Source: Chlamydia poikilotherma
Lineage (GTDB): Bacteria; Chlamydiota; Chlamydiia; Chlamydiales; Chlamydiaceae
Length of the DNA stretch: 64,000 nucleotides
Direction of reading: 5' to 3'
Assembly: GCF_900239975.1 (NCBI RefSeq)
Contig: NZ_LS992154.1
Coordinates: forward strand, 1,091,105-1,155,104
The notes below the pieces were generated by a model. It did not search any database, was not told where the DNA came from, and worked only from the letters and a program-made list of their open reading frames with translations. The translations under genes were made by a program, and so were the position numbers. Below, piece after piece: positions 20,972 through 29,033 of this stretch. Every line of letters begins with the position of its first letter. Position 1 is the first letter of the stretch.

Positions 20972-21009
20972 TTAAGAAAAAAAAGAGTGTATTTATTCAA
21001 ATACACTCT
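20972..21009 (-). terminator. Rho-independent terminator of dsbD
   Basis: A perfect 11-base inverted repeat, AGAGTGTATTT (20984-20994) and AAATACACTCT (20999-21009), with a four-base loop; on the minus strand it is followed by a run of T. It lies about 28 bases after the dsbD stop. Confidence 0.9.
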
Positions 21010-21036
21010 AAAAAGTCTAACATCTAAAGTTATAGA

Positions 21037-23178
21037 TTAATTTTTAGAAAAGACCATATCTTCAAGAACTGATTGCGTAATCTTTTCGGGAAGCACTATA
21101 GGTTCCGACTGATCAGCAGGATAATAGACATAGGAAGGAACGCTTGCTCGTCCTAAACGCGCTAGCTCCTCAGTAATACCCGGATCCTTACGTGTCCAAT
21201 CTGCCTCCAGGGTAACTACCCCGCGTTCTTTAAACATCTCCTGTATAGCGGTTCCATATAATACAGGCTTGTTCATCTGACAGGTTAAGCACCACTTAGC
21301 TGTGAAGTTTACAAATACAGCTTGCCCCTCTTTACGCAGCTGCGCAAGTTTTGTTCCAGAAAAAGGCTGCCAAGAACCTCCTCCCTGAACTACTACAGTT
21401 TCTACTTCTTCTGTGAAATTTCTAGAAGCCATAAAGCTCAATGATAAGGCTCCTGCCACAAATCCAAAAAATAATGTCGAAGCAAATACTCTCTGTTTCT
21501 TAGGAGAAACAGGTGTTCCCCATTTCCCTAGAATCCATGCTCCTAACCCAGCAAGCCACAATCCAGCAAGCAAGATAATTAACGCTGTAGTACTTGTTTC
21601 TGAACCAAAAATCCACGCTAACCAAGTTACCGTTCCCAATAACATGAATCCAGTAAGTTGCTTAAATGTGCTCATCCAACTTCCAGGTTTAGGAAGAATG
21701 GATAACATCTTAGGAAATACAGAAAACACAAGATAAGGTGAGGCCATTCCCAAGCCAATAGAGGTGAATATCATCAACTGCTTGATAAATGATAGAGACA
21801 TAACCAAACCTAATATGGAACCTAAAAATGGTCCCGTGCAAGGTGTTGTTACTAAAGTAGCTAATACTCCATTAAATACAGCTCCTACAGCTTTATTCTT
21901 AGAAGCTCCCGACTCTGTAGACTGAAGTTTTCCACCAAGGTTAGCAAACATCGTTCCCATTTCAAATAAGCCTAAAGAGCTCAAAGCAAACAGGAAGAAT
22001 ACAATAATCAAGGTGGCTACAAACATAGGTTCTTGAAGCTGAAAACCCCAACCAATGTTATGACCTAACATTTTTAGAAGAAAAGCGACTCCTGCCAATC
22101 CCCAAAAACAGCCCACCACTCCTAAAGTAAAACAAAGACCATTGACAATCACTGAAGAGCGATGTTCTCCTGCAGATTTAATCAATCCATAAACCTTAAG
22201 AGTTACTAAAGGCAAAACACAAGGCATGATATTAAGAAGAAGTCCCCCGAGGAACGCCATCGCTATAATTGTCATATAATTCCAGAATTCCGAGGTTTGT
22301 CCAGAATCACTAATTTGACCCTGGATAACGAAAGACTCGATCTCTCGACCCGCGCTATCCGTAAGTAATAAAACACCTCGCAATTCCTGATTCTTCTGAA
22401 CTCCCGACAGGGTTTTAACCTTAAGTTTCCAGGCTATCCCAGAAGTCTCATTTATCGCCTCTTCAGAATAAGCAAAGATTTTATCAGCCTTCTCCGAGAT
22501 AAACCAAGCTTTCTCTGCTCGGTTTGAGCTGCCAATAATATTTAAAATAAGCTCACCTTCTTGACTACGTCCTAATGTAATCGTCTGATCATCCTTCAAT
22601 AAACGTGGTCGAGATTGTAGAGTTTGAGCAAACTCTGCGGATCTTTCAGGATGTAAAGGAGCAACGCCATCGCGATACGGCAACGACAGCTCTAAATCGA
22701 CATTCCCAGGGACGCAACTCTCTCCGCAAGCCAACCATTCCACATGAGCTTTTAATACTATAGATTCATTATCAGCGCCACTTTCGGGAGCACGGATATC
22801 TGCAACTATAAATGCATTATCATCATAACCAAAGAATGTCGTACCGTCTTCTTCGAAAACCTTTGGAGCAGGCCAATGCTCCTCCTCAACGACAAACCCC
22901 TTGGGTAAATTCCAATTAATTCTTAATGGGCTACCCACTTCTCCTGGGTTTTTCCAATAAATATGACTTCCTCTAGGAGCGGATATTTTAATCCCCAATC
23001 TGAATATTCCACCTTTAGGAATATGAGAGCCCTCAGAAACTAGAGTAGCACCTGGCAAAGCTTTTTCCTCTACTACGGGCTCTGCAGCACGCAATTTCTG
23101 ACCATGCGCACTAAAGGCAGGCAGAGAAATTAGAAAAGCTACCAATATAGTTTGAAAATGCTTTTTGATTTTATTCAA
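21037..23178 (-). CDS. dsbD: Thiol:disulfide interchange protein DsbD
   Basis: Carries reducing power from cytoplasmic thioredoxin across the inner membrane. I place the start at a TTG (23178) preceded by GGAG at five bases; it gives a clean signal peptide (NKIKKHFQTILVAFLISL, ending near AHG). A longer frame reaches 23268 but places a poor extension before it. Domains: N-terminal periplasmic DsbD-alpha-like domain with CGESC, eight-helix core with NIMPCVLP and TTPCTGPF cysteines, and a C-terminal thioredoxin fold with AKWCLTCQM. About 713 residues. It is divergent from exbB. Confidence 0.92.
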   Translation of the reverse strand: MNKIKKHFQTILVAFLISLPAFSAHGQKLRAAEPVVEEKALPGATLVSEGSHIPKGGIFRLGIKISAPRGSHIYWKNPGEVGSPLRINWNLPKGFVVEEEHWPAPKVFEEDGTTFFGYDDNAFIVADIRAPESGADNESIVLKAHVEWLACGESCVPGNVDLELSLPYRDGVAPLHPERSAEFAQTLQSRPRLLKDDQTITLGRSQEGELILNIIGSSNRAEKAWFISEKADKIFAYSEEAINETSGIAWKLKVKTLSGVQKNQELRGVLLLTDSAGREIESFVIQGQISDSGQTSEFWNYMTIIAMAFLGGLLLNIMPCVLPLVTLKVYGLIKSAGEHRSSVIVNGLCFTLGVVGCFWGLAGVAFLLKMLGHNIGWGFQLQEPMFVATLIIVFFLFALSSLGLFEMGTMFANLGGKLQSTESGASKNKAVGAVFNGVLATLVTTPCTGPFLGSILGLVMSLSFIKQLMIFTSIGLGMASPYLVFSVFPKMLSILPKPGSWMSTFKQLTGFMLLGTVTWLAWIFGSETSTTALIILLAGLWLAGLGAWILGKWGTPVSPKKQRVFASTLFFGFVAGALSLSFMASRNFTEEVETVVVQGGGSWQPFSGTKLAQLRKEGQAVFVNFTAKWCLTCQMNKPVLYGTAIQEMFKERGVVTLEADWTRKDPGITEELARLGRASVPSYVYYPADQSEPIVLPEKITQSVLEDMVFSKN

Positions 23179-23211
23179 AATAACTCCAATTATTTCTAAA
23201 TCAGGTAGATA

Positions 23212-23230
23212 ATTATACACTATATATAGT
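23212..23230 (-). promoter_or_regulatory. Candidate dsbD -10 box beside a 12-base palindrome
   Basis: On the minus strand TATAAT (23212-23217) is directly adjacent to the palindrome ACTATATATAGT (23219-23230). The -35 region is weak. The palindrome between -35 and -10 could be an operator or simply AT-rich sequence. Confidence 0.35.
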
Positions 23231-23275
23231 TTTATTTTTATAAATGCTTTCGTAAATTTCTTTAACAAAACCTAC

Positions 23276-23304
23276 TTGGCTCTATACCAGAATTTTGATA
23301 GGAT
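23276..23304 (+). promoter_or_regulatory. Probable promoter of the exbB-tol-pal operon
   Basis: TTGGCT (23276-23281), a 17-base spacer and TAGGAT (23299-23304), leaving a leader of about 40 bases before the exbB ATG. Confidence 0.45.
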
Positions 23305-23349
23305 CGTCTTTTGTACAATCCCCTCATTATGTAAAGAATTTTATACTCT

Positions 23350-24048
23350 ATGTTGCAATTCACCCATAATCCAATTATCCAGGCCTTCAGAGAAGCCGAT
23401 CTTTTCGGTAAGGGGATATTCTTTAGCTTATTGATTCTTTCCCTATGCACTTGGACGGTACTACATCAAAAGCTTGCTATTCAAAAAAAATTTCTAAAAT
23501 CGGGCAAGTCTCTTAAAGATTTCCTGATAAAGAATCGCCATGCTCCGCTATCTTTAGAAATTCATCCGGAGCTAAATCCATTTGCGGATCTATATTTCAC
23601 TATTAAACGAGGAACTTTAGAACTTCTCGATAAAAATCGTCAGCAGGCTCCTGATCATGGACCGGTGTTGTCTATAGAAGACATTCAATCTCTGGAGACT
23701 CTATTAGGAGCAATTATCCCCAAATATCGTGCAATTATGCATGAAAACAATTTTATCCCTGCCACGACGATTAGCTTAGCGCCTTTTTTAGGTCTTTTAG
23801 GGACTGTTTGGGGCATTTTGGTAGCTTTTTCTCATATTAGCTCGGGACAGGCTGAGGGAACAGCGATGATGGAAGGACTGGCAACAGCGTTAGGGACAAC
23901 AATTATGGGCCTATTTGTTGCTATTCCTTCTTTGATTGGGTTTAACTATCTTAAAGCGCATTCTTCCCGATTAATTCTAGAAATAGAGCAGACAGCATAT
24001 TTGCTGTTAAATTCTATAGAAGTTAAGTATCGTCAGACAAATTTATGA
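23350..24048 (+). CDS. exbB: ExbB/TolQ-family proton channel subunit
   Basis: 232 residues with three membrane helices (about 22-40, 137-160 and 175-200) and the conserved TISLAPFLGLLGTVWGI and GLATALGTTIMGLFVAIPS segments of the MotA/TolQ/ExbB family. It forms the pentameric channel that uses the proton motive force to energise the periplasm-spanning partner. First gene of a six-gene Tol-Pal-type operon; its stop overlaps the exbD start by four bases. The operon content (tolB, pal) favours a TolQ role over iron transport, though the usual name is exbB. Confidence 0.93.
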   Translation: MLQFTHNPIIQAFREADLFGKGIFFSLLILSLCTWTVLHQKLAIQKKFLKSGKSLKDFLIKNRHAPLSLEIHPELNPFADLYFTIKRGTLELLDKNRQQAPDHGPVLSIEDIQSLETLLGAIIPKYRAIMHENNFIPATTISLAPFLGLLGTVWGILVAFSHISSGQAEGTAMMEGLATALGTTIMGLFVAIPSLIGFNYLKAHSSRLILEIEQTAYLLLNSIEVKYRQTNL

Positions 24049-24452
24049 AACGTATTATCGTTGAAGATACTGAAGAAGATCCCAATGTCAATCTCACTCC
24101 GTTAATTGATATTGTCTTTGTTATTTTGATGGCATTTATGATTGCCATGCCTTTAATACGCCTTGATTCCATAGCTCTAGCTCCAGGAACTAAAGAGCAT
24201 AAGGTTCTCGGGAAAGATGATGAACTTCCCATAACAATAAAAGTATTAGCAGATAATACAATCACACTGAATGATCAGGTTCTTTCCTTAATGGAATTAA
24301 AAACACAACTGACCCTTCTATATCAGCGATACCCAAATAGAGTACCTCTGCTATTACAAGATGGCGATACACCTTTTAGATTATACCAAGAAGTAAAAAC
24401 TACGATAGAATCAGCAGGATTTCACGAACTCCATATAGCTTTAAAAAGCTAA
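24045..24452 (+). CDS. exbD: ExbD/TolR-family protein
   Basis: 135 residues, one N-terminal membrane helix (about 22-40) preceded by VNLTPLIDIVFVILMAFMI, in which the family's channel aspartate (LIDIVFV) is present, then a periplasmic domain. Works with ExbB/TolQ as the stator dimer. The start overlaps exbB by four bases and the next gene begins two bases after it. Confidence 0.93.
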   Translation: MKRIIVEDTEEDPNVNLTPLIDIVFVILMAFMIAMPLIRLDSIALAPGTKEHKVLGKDDELPITIKVLADNTITLNDQVLSLMELKTQLTLLYQRYPNRVPLLLQDGDTPFRLYQEVKTTIESAGFHELHIALKS

Positions 24453-24454
24453 TT

Positions 24455-25204
24455 ATGAAAAAGATGCTTCCTTATATTCTCTTTGCAACTTTCCTCCACG
24501 GAGTCTGTATTGTTCTCCTTGCATACTCTCCAGTGCAAAAAAAACAACCTAAGCTCCTACCTTTTAAAGAAAAGCTCGTTATTTTGAATGAGTCTCTTTC
24601 CATTACAAAAACATGCACAACAGCAACACCTCCGTCACAGCAAGTAGTCAAAATAGAAAAAAAACAACCTAGTGCTCAGAAACAACCTCAAAAACATCCC
24701 CCTAAAATTCCTGCTGACAAGAAAAAAATCGATAACGTTAAACCTGTGGAAAAAGAAAAATCCGTATTAAAATCACAGGCAGAAGATAAAACTTCTGTAA
24801 AGAAAAAAGCCGACAAAAACACCAAACTCAAAACTATTGCTGATCTTGCAAAAACACTTTCAAAACACCTCGATGATAGTGATGCACGGCTTGCAGATAT
24901 TTCTCTCCCCATAAGCAGGGAACTCGCCATACACTCATCTTTAGCAGCAACTCAAGAAGAAGAATTGTGCCAACTACTTCGTGAATATATTGTTTTACCT
25001 TTTTCTGGAGAAGTTCGAGTAAAACTTGTATTAACACCTCAAGGGAACCTCCAGGAATGTGTTTTGTTATCCGAAATTAGCGAGGCTGAAAAACAACTCG
25101 TTCTTATGCGAATTCATGAAATTCCTTTTAAAAAATTCCTAGACAAATACAAAATCTCGAAAAATATCACTTTTCATATTAAACTCCTGAGTAGTGAGTC
25201 TTAA
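24455..25204 (+). CDS. TolA/TonB-like energy transducer (CT598-like)
   Basis: 249 residues in the TonB/TolA plan: a short cytoplasmic start, one membrane helix (about 6-24), a long lysine/proline/glutamine-rich spacer (about 30-130, repeated KKQP and KK blocks) and a folded C-terminal domain with the [19 protein letters not shown] strand pattern seen in TonB/TolA ends. Its place between exbD and tolB is that of tolA. Low overall identity is expected because the spacer is low complexity. It should bridge ExbBD to TolB/Pal at the outer membrane. Confidence 0.8.
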   Translation: MKKMLPYILFATFLHGVCIVLLAYSPVQKKQPKLLPFKEKLVILNESLSITKTCTTATPPSQQVVKIEKKQPSAQKQPQKHPPKIPADKKKIDNVKPVEKEKSVLKSQAEDKTSVKKKADKNTKLKTIADLAKTLSKHLDDSDARLADISLPISRELAIHSSLAATQEEELCQLLREYIVLPFSGEVRVKLVLTPQGNLQECVLLSEISEAEKQLVLMRIHEIPFKKFLDKYKISKNITFHIKLLSSES

Positions 25205-25223
25205 CACAGTAGGGGCTGTCGGA

Positions 25224-26507
25224 ATGTTACGAAGTATATTTGTCAGTGCCTTCCTTATTTTTGGGATAGTTTCCCTCTATGCTAAAGATTTAGAAGTTAC
25301 CGTACGTTCTGAAATCTCCCTATTACCAATTCACGTAGAATTGAAGATAGGCCCTAATGACGCAAAACAACAAAAATATCTACGCACATTATGCCATACC
25401 TTTATTAACGATTTAGCTCTTGGAGATCGTCTCCAACCCTCCCTTATCAAATCCGAAATTCCTTCTACTCCTTTTAGTATTGCCATTGTTTCTCGTTATC
25501 CCGAGATCATATTTACTATAGCTAGAGGTTCTCACAACCATCAGCCATTTCATTCGTTAATACTTACAGAAAACAATGCTAGTAACCGTCAAAAAATACA
25601 CGAAGCAGCGGATAAGATTCATTATGCTCTCACTAGCGTTCCTGGAATAAGCTCAGGGAAAATTGTTTTCTCATTAAGTAAAAATTCACAAGATTGTGAA
25701 TTAAAACAGGGAGAAATTTGGTCTGTAGACTATGATGGAGGGAACCTATGTGCTCTTACGCAAGAAAATTCTTTATCCATTACTCCCAATTGGATGAACA
25801 TAGGAAGCGCTAACCCCTATCTTTATGTCTCTTATAAATTCGGCATTCCTAAAATTTTCCTAGGTTCTTTAGAGAACACCACAGGTAAAAAGGTTCTCAA
25901 TTTACAAGGGAATCAGTTTATGCCTACATTTTCTCCGAGGAAGAAACTCTTAGCTTTTATCTCAGATACTTACGGGAATCCTGATCTGTTTCTGCAAAGT
26001 TTCTCTTTATCAAGGGGGGCTATGGGAAAACCACGAAGAGTATTGAATGAAACTTTCGGGACTCAAGGAAACCCTTCTTTCAGCCCCGATGGTTCTAAGT
26101 TAGTCTTCGTTTCTAATAAAGATGGTAGACCTCGCTTATACATTATCCAAATAGATCCAGAAATTCAAACTCCACGTCTACTCACGAAAAAATATAGAAA
26201 TAGCAGTTGCCCTTCATGGTCTCCAGATGGTAAAAAAATAGCCTTTTGCTCTGTAATTAAGGGAGTTCGTCAAATTTGTCTGTACGATCTTTCTACTGGG
26301 AGAGATTATCAGCTGACAACAACTCCTATAGATAAGGAGGGACCTTCATGGGCTATTGATAGTCATCATCTTGTTTATAGTGCAGGAAATTCAGGAGAGT
26401 CAGAACTTTATTTATTAAGTCTGATTACCCAAAAAACTAAGAAAATTGTTATAGGATTGGGGGAAAAACGTTTTCCTTCCTGGGGAGGATTCCCTAATAA
26501 CCAATAA
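25224..26507 (+). CDS. tolB: Tol-Pal system protein TolB
   Basis: 427 residues from the ATG at 25224, giving a signal peptide [21 protein letters not shown] longer GTG-started frame (25194) overlaps the previous gene and spoils the signal. An N-terminal alpha/beta domain is followed by a six-bladed propeller with repeated [19 protein letters not shown] blades. Periplasmic partner of Pal and the TolA-like protein, needed for outer-membrane invagination at division. Confidence 0.93.
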   Translation: MLRSIFVSAFLIFGIVSLYAKDLEVTVRSEISLLPIHVELKIGPNDAKQQKYLRTLCHTFINDLALGDRLQPSLIKSEIPSTPFSIAIVSRYPEIIFTIARGSHNHQPFHSLILTENNASNRQKIHEAADKIHYALTSVPGISSGKIVFSLSKNSQDCELKQGEIWSVDYDGGNLCALTQENSLSITPNWMNIGSANPYLYVSYKFGIPKIFLGSLENTTGKKVLNLQGNQFMPTFSPRKKLLAFISDTYGNPDLFLQSFSLSRGAMGKPRRVLNETFGTQGNPSFSPDGSKLVFVSNKDGRPRLYIIQIDPEIQTPRLLTKKYRNSSCPSWSPDGKKIAFCSVIKGVRQICLYDLSTGRDYQLTTTPIDKEGPSWAIDSHHLVYSAGNSGESELYLLSLITQKTKKIVIGLGEKRFPSWGGFPNNQ

Positions 26508-26517
26508 AGAGAATCTT

Positions 26518-27093
26518 ATGAAAAAGAAATATTTAAGCGTTCTGAGTTGTTTACTACTTGCGCTTTTCGCTTTACCTTCTTGCTCTTATCCTTGTGGTGA
26601 TTGGGATACCGTTTGCGAAGATTGTCAGCATCCAAAAAGAAGAAAACAAAATTTCGCTTTTGTTCCCCTTTATACTAATGATGAAATGAATCAAAATTTC
26701 TCAGATGCCTATGATTCTAAGGAAGAGCAATTATATAAAACGAGTAGTCAATCGGTTTCTCTCAGAAATATTACTTTCGCTACTGATAGCTACACAATAA
26801 AAGGCGAAGAAAATTTAGCTATTTTATCTAGTCTTGTTCGTCAAATGCAAAAGTCCCCAAGAACAACATTGTATATAGAAGGTCATACTGACGAGCGTGG
26901 CGCCGCAGCATATAACCTAGCTTTAGGAGCACGACGCGCTAATGCTGTTAAACAATATCTAATTAAACAGGGAATTTCTGCAGAGCGGTTATTTACTATA
27001 TCTTACGGAAAAGAGCAGCCTATAAACTCCAGTCATAACGAGCTTGCTTGGCAACAAAATCGTCGTACAGAATTTAAAGTCCATGCACGTTAA
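26518..27093 (+). CDS. pal: Peptidoglycan-associated lipoprotein Pal
   Basis: 191 residues. The lipobox ALPSC gives Cys22 as the acylated residue after a lysine-rich signal. The C-terminal OmpA-like domain has the peptidoglycan (diaminopimelate) binding pattern YIEGHTDERGAAAYNLALGARRANAV. Outer-membrane anchor of the Tol-Pal complex. Its last 11 bases overlap the next gene. It is interesting in an organism with very little peptidoglycan. Confidence 0.95.
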   Translation: MKKKYLSVLSCLLLALFALPSCSYPCGDWDTVCEDCQHPKRRKQNFAFVPLYTNDEMNQNFSDAYDSKEEQLYKTSSQSVSLRNITFATDSYTIKGEENLAILSSLVRQMQKSPRTTLYIEGHTDERGAAAYNLALGARRANAVKQYLIKQGISAERLFTISYGKEQPINSSHNELAWQQNRRTEFKVHAR

Positions 27094-27700
27094 TTACAAA
27101 TTCTTGTTCTATTGTGGATTTTGGCTTTCTTTGGGGATTATGCTCCCTATAGATGCTGCGGGTAAAACCCCATCTATACAAACTGTGCTTGCAGAAGTTG
27201 AAGATGCTTCTGCAAAGTTATTATGTCATGAAGCCGAAATACAGATGTTAGCAGATCGTATAGATGAACAAGATGGTAAAATCCAAAGACTGTCTTCTGC
27301 AAAACCAGAATCTCTTACGAAACAAATCCAGCAATTAGAAATTGAACAAAAAACCCTAGCGAAAACTGTTGCTGTCCTTACAGCTTCTGTAAAGGATATC
27401 CAAGCTACCCTAAATAATAAACTTCAAGAAATACAAAAAGACCATAAAACTCTCTCTCAAGATATTCGTCTTTTACGTCGTTCTCTTCTAGCTCTTGTTG
27501 ATGGCTCTTCTCCTGAAACTTACAGCGATCTTTCTGATGAGGCACCTGCACATATCCATATTGTGAGACCTGGTGAAACCCTAGGTAAAATCGCTGCGAA
27601 ATATAAAATTCCCGTATCAGAATTAAAAAAACTTAATAAATTAAATTCTGATGTTATTTATGCTAATCAAAAGCTTTGTTTGCCAGAGAATAAGAAATAA
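27083..27700 (+). CDS. Secreted coiled-coil protein with C-terminal LysM domain (CT601-like)
   Basis: 205 residues from the ATG at 27083, which gives a signal peptide (about 1-26, NYKFLFYCGFWLSLGIML). Residues about 30-130 are a long heptad coiled coil and the last 45 residues (VRPGETLGKIAAKYKIPVSELKKLN) are a LysM domain that binds peptidoglycan glycan. There is no M23 or P60 peptidase domain, so the NlpD label sometimes used is loose. The slot after pal is occupied in proteobacteria by CpoB/YbgF, which also has a coiled coil. It overlaps pal by 11 bases and closes the operon. Confidence 0.85.
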   Translation: MHVNYKFLFYCGFWLSLGIMLPIDAAGKTPSIQTVLAEVEDASAKLLCHEAEIQMLADRIDEQDGKIQRLSSAKPESLTKQIQQLEIEQKTLAKTVAVLTASVKDIQATLNNKLQEIQKDHKTLSQDIRLLRRSLLALVDGSSPETYSDLSDEAPAHIHIVRPGETLGKIAAKYKIPVSELKKLNKLNSDVIYANQKLCLPENKK

Positions 27701-27798
27701 TCATCAGTTTTTTCATAACTAATATTTACTTCTAACTATAGATAATAAACAAAGTCTTTTGTAGGATCGGAAATAAAGTCCGATTTATCCATAATTCA

Positions 27799-28197
27799 AT
27801 GAAACTGACAATTGCTTTATTTGGTGAAGCAGAAAAAGGAAGCTACGACACTGCTTACCTATGTCGCAGCACAGCAGATCTTTACGATCATCTTGGCGGA
27901 GGATCTGCAACAACTAGGTCAGGAATAGCCTTAGCCATACAAGCTTTGATGTACAACTACAATGTGCTTTATTTCAGAGTGAAAGAAGAAGGGTATTGCG
28001 TGGATAGTTACTTTTTCGGCCTACACTTCTTAAATACTCAGACTAATTTAAAAAATATTATCGCCATGGGTCTTCCCGGTGTTGGAGACCAACATATTGT
28101 AGAAGCCTCTAAATCTCTCTGTCGAAAATACAAGAGCTTTCTTTTGTTTTTCGAACAAGATCTCTATGATTTATTAACTTTTAATAAAGTTTTCTAA
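27799..28197 (+). CDS. CT602-like conserved chlamydial protein
   Basis: 132 residues, mixed alpha/beta, with two cysteines in the middle and no signal peptide or membrane span. By position it is the CT602 orthologue. No motif tells its function. No good ribosome site precedes the ATG. Its stop overlaps the stop of the convergent peroxiredoxin gene by three bases. Confidence 0.75.
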   Translation: MKLTIALFGEAEKGSYDTAYLCRSTADLYDHLGGGSATTRSGIALAIQALMYNYNVLYFRVKEEGYCVDSYFFGLHFLNTQTNLKNIIAMGLPGVGDQHIVEASKSLCRKYKSFLLFFEQDLYDLLTFNKVF

Positions 28198-28784
28198 TCA
28201 ATGGTTCCGAAGTACTCTTTTAAGCCTTCTTCATTAGGAGCCATAGCTTTCTCTCCTTGATGCCAATTTGCAGGGCATACGAGTCCATGATTTTCAAAGA
28301 AAATCAAAGCATCTAACACACGGAGCTCTTCATCTATAGAACGACCTAAAGGAAGATCATTGATTACCATATGTCTGATTATACCATCCTTATCGATCAA
28401 GAAAGATCCACGGAATGATAATCCTGATTGAGAGTCCAGTACACCATAGAGTTTAGAAAGTTCATAAGTTGTATCAGAAACTAGAGGATAGGTAACACCT
28501 TTAACTCCACCAGATCTTTTATCAGTATCTAACCAACGTTTGTGAGTATCGAGATCATCAACGGAGCAACCAATGATTTGTGCACCACGATTTTCAAATT
28601 CTTCTAAAGAATCTTGGAAAGCATGAAGCTCTGTAGGACACACATAAGTGAAGTCTTTAGGATAAAAGAAAAGAATAACGTATTTACCACGATAATCTTT
28701 CAAAGAAACATTTTTTACTTCGCCGTCAACGACTGCTTGTAGAGAAAAATCTGGGGCAGTCTTCCCAATAAATAGCGATCCCAT
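28194..28784 (-). CDS. ahpC: 2-Cys peroxiredoxin (AhpC/TSA family)
   Basis: 196 residues from the ATG at 28784; a longer frame runs through the tRNA gene and is not real. The peroxidatic cysteine is in FTYVCPTELHAF and the resolving cysteine in HGLVCPANW, with the FYPKDFT active-site loop. It reduces hydrogen peroxide and organic peroxides and is recycled by thioredoxin or a flavoprotein. Lies between the convergent CT602 gene and tRNA-Arg on the same strand, from which it may be co-transcribed. Confidence 0.95.
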   Translation of the reverse strand: MGSLFIGKTAPDFSLQAVVDGEVKNVSLKDYRGKYVILFFYPKDFTYVCPTELHAFQDSLEEFENRGAQIIGCSVDDLDTHKRWLDTDKRSGGVKGVTYPLVSDTTYELSKLYGVLDSQSGLSFRGSFLIDKDGIIRHMVINDLPLGRSIDEELRVLDALIFFENHGLVCPANWHQGEKAMAPNEEGLKEYFGTID

Positions 28785-28812
28785 TACCACCCTATTTTTT
28801 ATGATTATGCAT

Positions 28813-28885
28813 CGCACCAGAGAGGACTTGAACCTCTGACCACCTGGTTCGTAGCCAGGTACTCTATCCACTGAGCTACTGGTGC
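28813..28885 (-). tRNA. tRNA-Arg (anticodon ACG)
   Basis: 73 bases on the minus strand. Acceptor stem GCACCAG/CTGGTGC, D arm, anticodon stem CTGG/CCAG with loop CTACGAA (anticodon ACG), T arm AGAGG-TTCAAGT-CCTCT, discriminator G. The 3' CCA is not encoded. Confidence 0.97.
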
Positions 28886-29033
28886 ACAGCTCTTTCGATA
28901 AAAAGTGTAGTCAAGTTAGACCAAATGATCAAGTCTTTCTCCTTATCTTTGAAAAAAAGATCATTCTAAACCAAAAAGATATTACTACATGAGGGGGTGT
29001 ATAAAATTTATTTACTTATGAATCCTTTGAAAA

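Noticed and set aside
27083..27700. NlpD-type endopeptidase activator or peptidase label for CT601
   Set aside because: Only a coiled coil and LysM are visible; there is no M23 or P60 domain.
28785..28871. N-terminal extension of the peroxiredoxin frame
   Set aside because: It runs through the tRNA-Arg gene; the ATG at 28784 with GGGTGG gives the normal protein start.
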